A stretch of DNA of 64,000 bases from Planoprotostelium fungivorum (Eukaryota > Evosea > Variosea > Cavosteliida > Cavosteliaceae), in the NCBI GenBank assembly GCA_003024175.1, contig MDYQ01000025.1, forward strand, positions 1-64,000, written 5' to 3'. Positions 21,092-31,116 of this stretch are shown one piece after another. The translations under genes were made by a program, and so were the position numbers. Each line of letters opens with the position of its first letter. Positions within the stretch are counted from its first letter, which is position 1. Below the pieces are notes generated by a model. The model worked only from the letters and a program-made list of their open reading frames with translations. It did no database searches and was not told the DNA's origin.

Positions 21092-24000
21092 ATGGCTTAC
21101 AATCAAAACGACGACCCAGGTCTTAATTCTTTCAAGAGACGTTTAACGTATATTAACCCTCGTGTTAGATGCCGAAATCACACAGGAGGACTCATGGGCT
21201 GTGATTAGTTCTTATTTCGAAGACAAAGGTCTCGTCAGACAACAATTAGACTCTTTCGACGAGTTCATCCAGAACACATTGCAAGAGATTGTGGATGAAA
21301 GTCCAGATATCTTACTCGTGCCCGAATCTCAGCATATTCCAGGGCAAGCCCAACACTCCATGGTCAGTCTCGTTCTTCTCTCCTTCACCTTCTTACGTTT
21401 TCATGTGATCTGATATTGGAGCCCAGGTTCGCTACCACATCAAGTTCCAACAAATTTATCTGAGTAAACCCACGATGACGGAGGCAGATGGTCTGACCGG
21501 TTCCATGTTCCCCAATCAAGCTCGTCTCAGAAATCTCATGTGATGCAACCGCCATTTCCCATTCCACTCACACTCTCAGATATTCTTCTCCTCTTTACGT
21601 TGATATCACAAAGACGACAATCACCGAAGAGGGAGGTCAAGAGAGAAGTGATGCAGAGGAACTGCAGAAGCTCTTTATCGGAAAGGTTCCCATCATGCTC
21701 AGGTCCAAGTTCTGTACCCTCACTGATTCTGTCAACATCGATGGTGGTCTCGCACTTTCAGATCTCGGGGAGTGTCCTTACGATCAGGGAGGTTACTTCA
21801 TCATCAACGGAGGAGAGAAGGTGAGTTGTCCCTCTTCGGTGTCAAATTCACTCATCGAAATGAGGTTCTCATCGCTCAGGAGAAGATGAGTCAGAATCAC
21901 GTCTACATCTTCAAAAAGAGTCAACCATCCAAGTACTCGTACGTGGCTGAGTGTAGATCCGTCTCTGAAACTGGAAATCGTATTGCCAGCACGACCTTCG
22001 TCAAGATGTTACACAAGGTATCTCATTGAAAGCCTCGTCGTATTCTGATGAAATTTCAGGGATCAGGAAAATCGAATTGCATCCGTGCGACGATTCCTTA
22101 CATCCGTCAAGACATTCCCATCATCGTTGTATTCCGGTGAGACCTAATTTATTCTCATCTCATCTCATTCTATCCTCTTCTTGTCTCATTCTATTCTCCT
22201 CTTGTCTCATTCTATTCTCCTCTTGTCTCATTCTATTCTCCTCTTATTCTCCCTCTAACTCGTGGCAGAGCTCTCGGTTTCGTGGCCGATCGTGATATTC
22301 TCATGAGAATCTGCTACAATTTCCGCGATCACAAGATGATGGAGCTGTTGCGTCCCTCCCTCGAAGAGGCTTTTGTCATCCAAGAACAAGCCGTGGCCCT
22401 CGACTTCATTGGAAAGAGAGGACAACCTCAAAATGGAGCGTACATCAAGAAGGATCGTATCAAATACGCCAAAGACATCCTACAGAAGGAGTGGCTCCCT
22501 CACGTTGGTGTATCTGATTCCTGCGAGACGAAGAAGACCTTCTTCTTTGGTTACATCATCCACCGTCTATTGTGTGAGTCATCGCGTGATGTCATCACGT
22601 ACCGCATGCTGATGATGACAGTGGCCGTGATGAACAGGAGACCTCTCGACGATCGTGATCACTACGGTAACAAGAGATTGGATCTAGCCGGACCTCTCTT
22701 GGGCTCCCTCTTCCGTCAGGTGACCACTCCACTTGAATCGTCCACCTCCTGACCCACCACAGCTCTTCAAGAAATTAACGAAAGACGTCAAGACTTACCT
22801 CCAAAAGTCCATCGACAGCGGCGGCGAGTTCAATTTATCTCGCGCCGTGCGACCCAAGACCATCACGAACGGTCTCAAATATTCCCTCGCAACGGGAAAT
22901 TGGGGAGCTCAAGGCTCGGCGGGTATCCGTGCCGGTGTCGCTCAGGTGCTCAATCGTCTCACCTTCGCCTCCACTCTCTCCCATTTGAGACGCCTCAACT
23001 CTCCCATCGGTAGAGAGGGAAAGCTGGCCAAGCCGAGACAGCTCCACAACACTCACTGGGGCATGATCTGCCCCGCAGAGACACCCGAAGGACAGGCTTG
23101 TGGTCTCGTCAAGAACTTGGCACTCATGGCTTACATCTCGGTCGGTTCAGCCTCGCAGCCCATTGCCGATTTCTTGGAAGAGTGGGCCATGCAGAACTTG
23201 GAAGAGATTCCGCTGTCGGCCATCATGAGTGCAACGAAGATCTTTGTCAACGGTGCCTGGGTGGGCATCCACACTCACGCCGATCAGCTCGTCACGACCC
23301 TGAAGACACTGAGGAGGGCCGTCGATGTATCTGCCGAGGTCGCCGTCGTGAGAGACATCAAGGAGAGGGAGCTGAGAATCTACACCGACGCCGGAAGATG
23401 TTGCAGACCTCTATACATCGTGGAGAACATGAAGTTGAAGCTGAGAAAAGGACACATCCAGCAGCTGCTGGCGCCGCCCACGATTACGTACCAGGGAGAA
23501 GAGAAGGTGGAAGTGGTGAGTGATGTCGTGTGGGGGGAGACTGAAGGGAGTAGAAATACGGATGGGTCGATCTTGTCGGAGGTGGATTGATCGAATTGGT
23601 GGATTGTGAGGAAGAAGAGACGATCATGTGTGCCATGTCACCTGATGATGTGAGATCCATCTCTTCACATCATCACATCATCACTTGATCACTCGATCAC
23701 ATCATCACACTCTCACTTGTTCTGAACATGAATAAAAGGTTCACGATGCCCGTCTGGCCGATGAGCAGGCCCAAATCGACGGAGGTTCCGATCGCCCCTA
23801 CTGTCTCACCTACACCCATTCTGAGATCCATCCATCCATGATCTTGGGTATCTGTGCATCCATCATTCCATTCCCCGATCACAACCAATCTCCACGTAAC
23901 ACCTACCAATCGGCTATGGGCAAGCAAGCTATGGGAGTCTACATCACAAACTACCAACTGCGTATGGACACGCTGGCTCACGTCTTGTATTACCCACAGA

Positions 24001-25637
24001 AGCCACTCGTCACCACGAAGGCAATGGAGCACTTACACTTTAGAGAGTTACCTGCAGGTATCAACGCTATCGTGGCAATCGCGTGTTACAGTGGATACAA
24101 CCAAGAGGATTCTGTCATCGTCAATCAGTCTTCCATCGATCGAGGTCTCTTCCGTTCTGTCTTCTATCGCAGTTACAAAGACGACGAGAAGAAACAAGGT
24201 GGACTCCATCTACAACGTTGTAGACGACATAATGACCCCCACAGGTTCCTTCTGCATGGAAGAATTCGAGAAACCAAACAAGGAGATCACCAGTGGTATG
24301 AAGCACGGAAATTACGAGAAGATTGACGATGATGGATTGATCTCACCCGGCACACGTGTCAGTGGAGAAGATATCATCGTGGGCAAGACCACCCCCCTCA
24401 TCCTGCAGGAGGATACGATGGGCAGCAAGCAGCAGAAGCACACGAGGAAGGACTCATCGACTTCTCTGAGGAGCAGTGAGAGTGGAATCATTGATCAAGT
24501 CATGCTCACCACTTCATCTGAGGGATTCAAGTTTACAAAGGTGAAGACATGTTGATTCTATCTCATTACGGAATGAAAGGAAATAAAATGACATTTCACA
24601 GATCAGAGTGAGATCTGTGCGTATTCCACAGATTGGAGACAAGTTCTCCTCTCGTCACGGACAGAAGGGAACGTGTGGTATCACCTACAGACAAGAAGAC
24701 ATGCCATGGACTGTGGAGGGTATCGTCCCTGACATCATCGTGAACCCTCACGCTATTCCATCTCGTATGACTATCGGTCAACTCGTAGAGTGCCTCATGG
24801 GAAAGGTGTCCATCTCTATCTGTCTCATCATCTTGCATCACCTTCAACCATCATCTTGCATCACCTTCAACTATCATCTTGCATCACCTTCAACCATCAT
24901 CTTGCATCACCTTCAACTATCATCTTGCATCACCTTCAACCATCATCTTGCATCACCTTCAACCATCATCATGCAACATGCAACATCATCCATGGAAGGA
25001 TGCTGACACAGATAGTTGTCTGCCATCTGGGGACAAGAAGGAGACGCCACACCCTTCACCAAGGTCACCGTGGACGAGATCTCCAAACAACTCCACATGT
25101 GGGGATACCAAAAGAGAGGCTACGAAGTCCTCTACAACGGCCACACCGGTAGAAAACTGGACGCCCGCATCTTCATCGGCCCTACTTACTACCAGAGACT
25201 CAAGCACATGGTGGACGATAAGATTCACAGTCGAGCCAGAGGTCCCGTACAGATCTTAACGAGACAGCCAGTCGAAGGAAGATCTCGTGACGGTGGACTT
25301 CGATTCGGAGAGATGGAGCGTGACTGCATGATCTCTCACGGAGCGGCACAGTTCTTAAAGGAGAGGCTGTTCGATCAGTCGGACAAGTACACGGTTCACA
25401 TCTGTGACTTGTGTGGTCTCATTGCCATTGCCAATCTGAAGAAGAACACGTTCGAATGCAGGAGGTGCAGGAATCAGACGCAGGTGAAGGAGAAGTTTGA
25501 GTGTGAGAGGCTGATGGAAGTAGATCTCTCAAGTTCACATTCCTTATGCGTGTAAGCTTCTCTTCCAAGAGCTGGCGGCTATGTCTGTGGCGCCCAGATT
25601 GTTCGTCAAGGTACCAGAGGAGGAAGAGAAGAAGTAA
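21092..25637 (+). CDS. RPB2: DNA-directed RNA polymerase II second-largest subunit
   Basis: RPB2 forms half of the polymerase II active-site cleft in the nucleus. Start ATG at 21092 (MAYNQNDDP), then a first intron, then [20 protein letters not shown] and [15 protein letters not shown], the Pol II type N-terminus. Later blocks include [102 protein letters not shown] and the C-terminal zinc ribbon [11 protein letters not shown]...CRRCRNQTQ. The end is [20 protein letters not shown] with a short acidic tail and TAA at 25635-25637. Length and block order match the family (about 1,170 residues). Its start is only 79 bp after the upstream receptor's stop. Two introns hold minisatellites and one a 16-bp palindrome (separate entries). 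No defect seen. Confidence 0.96.
22137..22268 (+). repeat. Minisatellite-bearing intron in RPB2 (21-bp unit)
   Basis: This intron is about three times the usual length. From about 22160 to 22252 it contains roughly four near-identical tandem copies of a 21-bp unit, TCTCATTCTATTCTCCTCTTG. The sequence is pyrimidine-rich on the coding strand and ends in GTGGCAG. Confidence 0.85.
24208..24225 (+). repeat. 16-bp perfect palindrome in an RPB2 intron
   Basis: TCTACAACGTTGTAGA (24209-24224) is its own reverse complement and lies in the short intron at about 24199-24242. The same palindrome occurs at 5664-5679 in a receptor-gene intron. Half sites recur in many other introns of the window. Confidence 0.9.
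24826..24985 (+). repeat. 23-bp minisatellite in an RPB2 intron
   Basis: Six tandem copies start at 24831, 24854, 24877, 24900, 24923 and 24946, with unit TCTTGCATCACCTTCAAC followed by CATCA or TATCA. The copies differ mainly at one C/T position. They run into ATGCAACATGCAAC near 24975. The array fills most of one intron and leaves the flanking exons (QLVECLMGK and [13 protein letters not shown]) intact. Confidence 0.9.
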
Positions 25638-25763
25638 AGAAGGAAAGAGAAGTAAAGAGAAGGAAAGAGAAGGGGAGACGTGTGAATACAAGCAGTGTTT
25701 ATCCTCGTGGTGTCTCTCAGTACTTTGTGTGAGACATGAACCCTCCTGTGATTGACGTTAGGT

Positions 25764-26681
25764 CTACTCTATAGACATCGTGGTGTTGGATGACATTTCA
25801 TCTTTTGTCTCTGTGGCAGTTGAATGTTGTAGAGAGTCTCACCTTTGAAGAATTCAGTGGCGGCAGCTGTGGATGCGAAGCTCTCTGCATTTCTGGAAGA
25901 TTTGTTCTGGAGAGTTCAGTGATGTCACTGTACCTTCTCCTCTCACCTTCAACTCTTTGTCCGCTCCTAATTCAACGAGAAGCTTCATGGTGCTCACTTT
26001 TCCTGCTTTAGAGGCTTCCATCTGCAGGTGTGAGATGACAGAGATGGTGGAAGATGAACTCACGAGGGGTGTGTCACCGTCCTTGTCGCGGATGTTGACA
26101 TCTACTTTACCTGCGAGGGGATGAGATGGTCCGTGTTGAAACGACAATGCAGTCACCTTCTTTCACGAGATATTCTACGACGCCATCGTGACCGTTCATG
26201 GCAGCCAGATGAAGAGGGTTCGTACCATCAGGCGTAGTGATGTCTGTCTTCGCTCCTAAATACAAATCACATCTCCATTTCATTTTTGAATATTCTCACC
26301 CTTCTCGGCATGAAGAAACTTGACGACCTCTAAATGACCCCAGCGAGACGCTTCTCGGATCAACATTACGAGTCTCAACGGAGATCCATACCTTCATGTA
26401 GAGCTGTCTTTCCTTGCGGATCTTGGGCATCGATCTTTGTCCTACGAGACGATCAGGATAGAAATGAACCTCAGCTCTCACCAAGAGTTTGTGGTTCTCT
26501 TTTTGCACATTTCGAGATCACCCTTTTCACAACGATCAGTCGCGAGTTTGAAGAGGTCCTCACGTCTGCAGCTGCATCCCAAAGAGTGATGTTTCCCCAC
26601 TGTGTCATGTCTACCTTCCGCTCTGTGTTGTTGTGTGGCGATATTTTGTGTCTCTATACTTTTCAACTTGAAAAAGATCAT
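25764..26681 (-). CDS. Ankyrin-repeat protein
   Basis: Minus-strand, with several 40-nt introns. Joined exons give KGDLEMCKK, then TKIDAQDPQGKTALHEASRW, GHLEVVKFLHAEK, GAKTDITTPDGTNPLHLAAM, NGHDGVVEYLVKEG, KVDVNIRDKDGDTPL and KVSTMKLLVELGADKELK. That makes about four ankyrin repeats with the typical G-TPLH-A and LL--GA positions. The last codon is split by an intron, with the stop at 25764-25766. The start is uncertain: ATGs at 26679-26681 (in frame) and 26606-26608 (needs an extra splice) are both possible. Ankyrin repeats mediate protein binding; nothing in the sequence identifies the partner. Confidence 0.75.
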
Positions 26682-26825
26682 GAGAGATAGAGGAGTTCGA
26701 TGTTCAACAGTTTTATATACCAACGTTCTGGTGAGGTAGGAGATGATGCCACGAGATCACAAACTTAAAGAAAATGCATCTGAGGTACATTTTCAATATG
26801 GTCTTCCCTACGGTAGATTGACTCA

Positions 26826-27002
26826 CTATTTCAAAGGAGCTTGAATAAATCTACGTGTGAACAAGTAGACAACTAGCATCTGTCCAGTGGTATAGAAGAC
26901 GCTATCAGCTGCAGCCCACAGAAAGTCCGGAGTAAAGATGTAGCTGCACCAGCTCTTCAGCTCTCGTGTGATGTCAGAGTAAGATCCTTTCGCGTGTTTC
27001 AT
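26826..27002 (-). CDS. 58-residue putative membrane protein
   Basis: An intron-free frame of 59 codons, starting ATG at 27000-27002 (MKHAKGSYSDITRELKSW) and ending TAG at 26826-26828. The middle FLWAAADSVFYTTGQMLVVY is hydrophobic enough for one membrane helix, and the end TRRFIQAPLK is basic. Codon use resembles the neighbouring genes. It is divergent from the glycosylase gene 96 bp away, so the two would share a promoter that contains GGTTGTAG (about 27024). Size and shape resemble small mitochondrial inner- or outer-membrane subunits, but I do not recognise the family. It could be the last exon of a longer gene, though the ATG context and divergent promoter argue for a full small gene. Confidence 0.55.
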   Translation of the reverse strand: MKHAKGSYSDITRELKSWCSYIFTPDFLWAAADSVFYTTGQMLVVYLFTRRFIQAPLK

Positions 27003-27098
27003 TCTCGTGTGATCTGAAATCGTATGTGCACGCGGTTGTAGTATCGCATCATCACATCACGTCACATCATCACCAACACCTGTGTCACAAAGAGAGAC

Positions 27099-28200
27099 AT
27101 GTCTTCTCAGTTGAAGAAATTTGTCGCCCGTTATTCCATAACGAAAGTGAAAGAAGAGAAGAAGGTTTTCGTAGAAGATGTGGGTGACAGCAGTGAAGAG
27201 GTCATCACACAAGCAAAGTCAAAGAAGAGGAAGCTGACACCGAAGAACGAGAAGAAAACGAAGACGAAGAGGGAAGCCATTGATGTAACGAACGTCCGTG
27301 GCGTCAAAGACTTTTTAGAGGGAGATCAAGTGGACTTGGTCATCATTGGTTTTAACCCTGGGATAAAGAGTGGAACCCTCGGCCACCATTATGCCAATCC
27401 CTGCAATCACTTTTATAAATTGCTGAGACAATCAGGCTTAGGTGCGCCAGTCAATCGATGACACCCGTCCACTCATCAATCACAGTGCACTCTTCCGTAA
27501 CATGTAAAGATGACAGTTCATTTCCAGAAAGATTTCACATCGGACTCACTAATCTAGTCGATCGTACGACCAGGGTGACGATCTTCCTCTAATGATGTTC
27601 ACCACCCGCATCTGACTCAATCAGTCATCATCAGATCTCACCAAAGAAGACATGAAGTCGGGCGCCGTTACGCTGTTGAACAAGTTGGACCACTTCTTAA
27701 AAAACCCCAATATCACCGTTTGTTTCAACGGTATGGCCATATTTGAAGCTTGTCTTGCCCAAGCCAGAAAGGCACTCGAACAGGTGAGCTGTAAGACATC
27801 TTCACGACTCAAATTTGATAGAAAGACGAAGGGGATGGTGAGCCGGTGAAGAAGAGAGGGAAGAAGGTGAGAGTGTCATGAGAAAATGAAATTGAATCAA
27901 AGTAGGTACCATTTCAGATTGGCTTTCAAGAGAGAGGTGGGAAGATTTGAAGTGGAGTGATGATGATGATCTGATCCTCTGAAGATATTCTACCGGGAGT
28001 GATGTGTGATCTGTTCGTCGCACCATCGTCGAGCAGCATCGTTGCCGCCTACTCTTTCGAGACCAAACTGGGTTTCTACAAGGTGATGACGACTCCAACA
28101 CGTCTCTCACGTCCTTTAGAACCTCGCTCATCACGTCATGGAGAAGAGGAAGTCGAGAGGATTGCCTTCCGTTCCATTCGAAGAGGAAGCGACGAAATAA
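27099..28200 (+). CDS. G/T(U)-mismatch DNA glycosylase, TDG/MUG family
   Basis: Uracil/thine glycosylases of this family (thymine DNA glycosylase/MUG) remove U or T opposite G in base-excision repair in the nucleus. Start ATG at 27099, followed by a Lys/Glu-rich basic extension of about 75 residues. The catalytic core then reads DLVIIGFNPGIKSGTLGHHY (GFNPG holds the catalytic-type Asn), PCNHFYKLLRQSGL, GLTNLVDRTTR, DMKSGAVTLLNKLDHF, ITVCFNGMAIFEA and the late block FVAPSSSSIVAAYSFETKL. The C-terminus after the last intron is NLAHHVMEKRKSRGL and ends in TAA at 28198-28200. At least five short introns are needed. The 3' end converges on the next gene with 17 bp between stop codons. Core motifs look complete; activity is expected but not shown. 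Confidence 0.88.
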
Positions 28201-28217
28201 AATCATTTTCGTGTATT

Positions 28218-29519
28218 TTAATTCTTGGTGGGGTCGTGGCCCCAGTTCTTGAGAGAATAAGTCCAGCGAGTGTGAGCGACGTCCTCTTTGTCTGGCTTCT
28301 GTGCAGAGTGCCTCTTCACGTAAGATCTGACCTTTCTCATGTGGGCGATGTCATCATCGGTGAAGTCCTTCTTGTCTTTGCCGAGGATCTCTATGATCTT
28401 GTGGCCAGAGTGGACACCAACCGACTCTTTCTCTCCATCCTTGTGGAAACCAACCTGCAGAAGCATGAGAAGATGTGAAGGTCATGGTGACGTCACCTCT
28501 CCGCTCTCTTTGGTTTCGAGCCATTCCTTGATCTCATCAGCCGACATGTTGACGAGATTGTGAAAGTCTTTCACGACGGTCTCTTCATCAGCAGTGAGCT
28601 CATCGTCTTCCTCTTCTTCCTTCTTGTCTTCCTTCTTGTCGTCCTTCTTCTCCTCCTTCTGTTCTTCCTTCTCTTCCTTCTTCTCTTCCTCATCGGCCTT
28701 CTCTTCTTCATCTTCCTTCTTTTCCTTTCTTGGGCTGGCCTTGCTCTTCTTTGGAGATGCGGTGGCCTTCTTTCCTCTGCTCTTCTTGGCCGGTCTCTCT
28801 TCTTCCTCTTCTTCCTCTTCTTCCTGTCTCGACGTCAACACCGTCCATTGATTCACATCATTGGACATCACCTCATCCTCTTCTTCTTGCTTCTTCTTTG
28901 GGCTCGAGATGTTGCCAGATCGGCTGCGAGTTCTGGAGGCGACTCCAGTTGTCGATGTCGAAGCGGGTGCCTCTCTCTTCTTTCCCTTGGGTGCCTCTTC
29001 GTCTTCATCGTCATCGTCATCGTCTTCCTCTTCCTCTTCTTCTTGTTTCTTTCCTCGACGAGGGCTGGCTCTGCTCTTCTTTGGAGATGCAGCTGCCTTC
29101 TTGGGACTGTTCTTCTTGGTCGACTTTGGAGATTTGGTCTCTGTTCGTTACAGGTGAGCTTGATTCTCTCATAGGGTGAGATATGGGAGGAGAGAGGGTG
29201 ACGTAATGGAAATGATTCATTACCTTCTTCGGCTGGTTTCTCAGAGGAGTCCTCCTTGCCTTCGTCCATCTTCTCTAGAGCGTCTGGCTTGTGTGCAGCA
29301 GGTGCGCCAGTCTTATTACTCTTGACTGCTTCGACTTAGAAGAGATCCTCGTCTACGAACGTGAGACGTACCGATAAATTGAGGATCCTCTGGTGTGGCG
29401 TGGACATGATGCGACTTGATTTGTGTATCTTCTTCCACCTTCTTCTCAACTGTTCCCTCTACAGCGCCTGAGGCACTGTTCCAAGTGACTTGGTCTCCTT
29501 TGTGTAGGTCTTCAGACAT
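28218..29519 (-). CDS. Hva1-TUDOR plus DUF3140 protein with SPKK-type basic/acidic linker
   Basis: Start ATG at 29517-29519 (MSEDLHKGDQVTWNSASGAV). The first ~65 residues match the Hva1/TUDOR (DUF2945) family: EGTVEKKVEEDTQIK, HHVHATPEDPQFI and VKSNKTGAPAAHKPDAL. A long low-complexity linker follows with repeated SPKK motifs, GKK/RGKK and runs of E/D, as in DNA-binding chromatin proteins. The C-terminal ~130 residues match DUF3140: VKDFHNLVNMSADEIKEWL, VGVHSGHKIIEILGKD, FTDDDIAHMRKVRSYVKRHS and the diagnostic end TRWTYSLKNWGHDPTK, with stop at 28218-28220. Both end families are known mostly from bacteria and fungi. SPKK repeats suggest AT-rich minor-groove binding and nuclear location. Function unknown. 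Introns lie near 28470-28500, 28800, 29155-29225 and 29370. Confidence 0.82.
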
Positions 29520-29727
29520 GCTGTTGCTGTTGGTTGTAACGGTTTTTTCGTTTGTGCGTGACCTGTCAGGTGACGAACTATACGGCAACTACAAACTGCG
29601 TTCTCCATATGTCTCTGTGGCTTTATTTGTACTCCCCATCGATGTATCATCCACTATCATGTATCCTTCTCACAACACCTGATGCAGTTTACACGGTTCT
29701 TCACATCGATAGACATTTATGGTATAG

Positions 29728-30595
29728 TTACAGTATTGTGCATTTTCCCTTCCTCCCATCCTTATGTGACCCATCCAGCTTCTTCCACCTATCACCTTTC
29801 AGCACATCCTTCATCAGAGTGCATTACTCACTTGCGAATCTCGCGAACGAGTTGAAAGAAAGACTCTTCTATTCCCATCCTTCCCTTTGCACTCGTCTCA
29901 ATGAAAGGTGACCCGAGAGACCTTGTTCGATCAGAACATGATGTGATATGACGATCCTCACCTGGCCAGTTCTTTTCCTTCCAAGGTAGACACTTCTCTT
30001 TCTTTCTCCAGATCGCTCTTCTATCAAGTGTATTAGAAAAAATCCGAAAGATGAGGCTCACATTAGCGACGATCACAATGGGATAAGTTTCCTCCTCTTT
30101 CACTCGAAGGATCTGCACTCGGTAGCGGTTGATTGCTTCGAAACTCTGACGAGAAGTGATGCTGCCGAATGTGAGTGACGAGTTCAACGTCATTCATCTG
30201 TTGCCCACCTATAGACGCAGTAAAAACCTTGACCAGATCGAATATATTGATCTCGCATGGCTGCGTACTCTTCTTGACCCGCTGTGGTACGATCAGTGCG
30301 GGTGATCTTCACGAGTCCTTCACCTGTGTCTAAAATATCCAACATGCACGTCTCCTCATCGATGTTCACTTGTTTTCGATAAGAGTTCTCTGAAACTCGA
30401 TCAGCATCCGATCGTTCGAATGAGGTGCTTCGTCTCACCAATCGTTGGATCATATTCTGCAACCCAGCAGTTCTGAGTGAACTGCATCGTCAGAGCGCTC
30501 TTGCCTATTAAACCGTCAACTCAACCACGGCCACCATTCCGTCAGTCCTCACCGACACCTCCATCTCCGATGATAACGAGTTTATAGAGGACCAT
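29728..30595 (-). CDS. Ras-family small GTPase
   Basis: Start ATG at 30593-30595. Joined exons give [20 protein letters not shown] (P-loop, split by an intron after GVG), [13 protein letters not shown] (Ras/Rap effector loop), DILDT and [20 protein letters not shown] (switch II, split after DT), the N/TKxD region VIVANKSDLE, and ETSAK. A direct reading stops after VREIRK at 29828. An intron whose 3' end is at GTGATAG lets the frame continue as [20 protein letters not shown] with TAA at 29728-29730. CTIL is a good CaaX box, and its final Leu favours geranylgeranylation. The polybasic stretch before it fits plasma-membrane anchoring. All nucleotide-binding motifs are present, so it is a likely signalling switch; which Ras/Rap subgroup is not clear. 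Confidence 0.88.
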
Positions 30596-30958
30596 TGTGG
30601 GGCTGAGGCTGGATTTCAAGCTGTGTGGTTGCCTCTCGTCTGCTTGCCTATGAATAGGAACTGTGGTAGGAAAATTGCACCTGTGCGGCGAACAGAAAAC
30701 ACGCGAACTATCGGTTGACCGTTGAGAAATATCGCACAAAGGTGACCTGATGGCTCCTCTACATTAATTGCTACACCATCACGAGGGTGACGAGCCCCAG
30801 TCTGGGGCAGCAGGTGCACAGCGTCATCTCAAATGCATCTACACATCGCCCAGAAACGGTGAAATACGTTTATTAAGGTTCGTGCTAATGATGCGATGCC
30901 CGTTTGGGTCTCCTGCTCTTTCGTTGAGGGTTACTCTCATTTCTAAAGGTGAAGACAG

Positions 30959-31020
30959 TTAATCTTATGAATAAGATTAATAGGTGGGGAAGTGAAAAGA
31001 TGATTTTAGATCTTTTCACT
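30959..31020. repeat. Two adjacent inverted repeats in the Ras/POLE promoter
   Basis: The first is TTAATCTTAT, GA, ATAAGATTAA (30959-30980, perfect 10-bp arms). The second is AGTGAAAAGAT, an 8-nt loop, ATCTTTTCACT (30991-31020, perfect 11-bp arms). Both lie within 160 bp upstream of the POLE start codon. Confidence 0.85.
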
Positions 31021-31041
31021 TTCTTCTACAACGAAAAAAAT

Positions 31042-31050
31042 GGCGGGAAA
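31042..31050 (+). promoter_or_regulatory. E2F/DP-type site upstream of POLE
   Basis: GGCGGGAAA, preceded by AAAAAAAT, lies 67 bases before the POLE ATG. This is the classic E2F/DP core, which controls S-phase genes in animals, plants and amoebozoans. The assignment is by motif only. Confidence 0.55.
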
Positions 31051-31116
31051 TTCAAATTTGCCGCGTCCAGACACAATCACCCGCGCTCTGTTGGATGGAA
31101 AGTTGGACTTTACATC

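Larger units (their letters stand above)
30596..31116. promoter_or_regulatory. Divergent promoter region of Ras and POLE
   Basis: These 521 bases separate the start codons of two divergent genes. They contain two strong inverted repeats (30959-30980 and 30991-31020) and an E2F-type site (31042-31050). The Ras-proximal part may hold 5' UTR. Open frames there have no recognisable domain. Confidence 0.5.

Noticed and set aside
24826-24985. Regularly spaced repeats suggesting a CRISPR array
   Set aside because: The repeat is a contiguous 23-bp tandem array with no spacers, inside a eukaryotic intron.
26880-26930. tRNA-like start GTCCAGTGGTATAGAAGACG
   Set aside because: No B box (GGTTCGAATCC-like) follows and no cloverleaf can be drawn; the other strand codes the 58-residue protein.
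28560-29180. Long + strand open frames of Ser/Leu/Phe opposite the TUDOR-DUF3140 gene
   Set aside because: They are antisense readings of its Lys/Glu/Asp repeats; the minus strand has the recognised domains.
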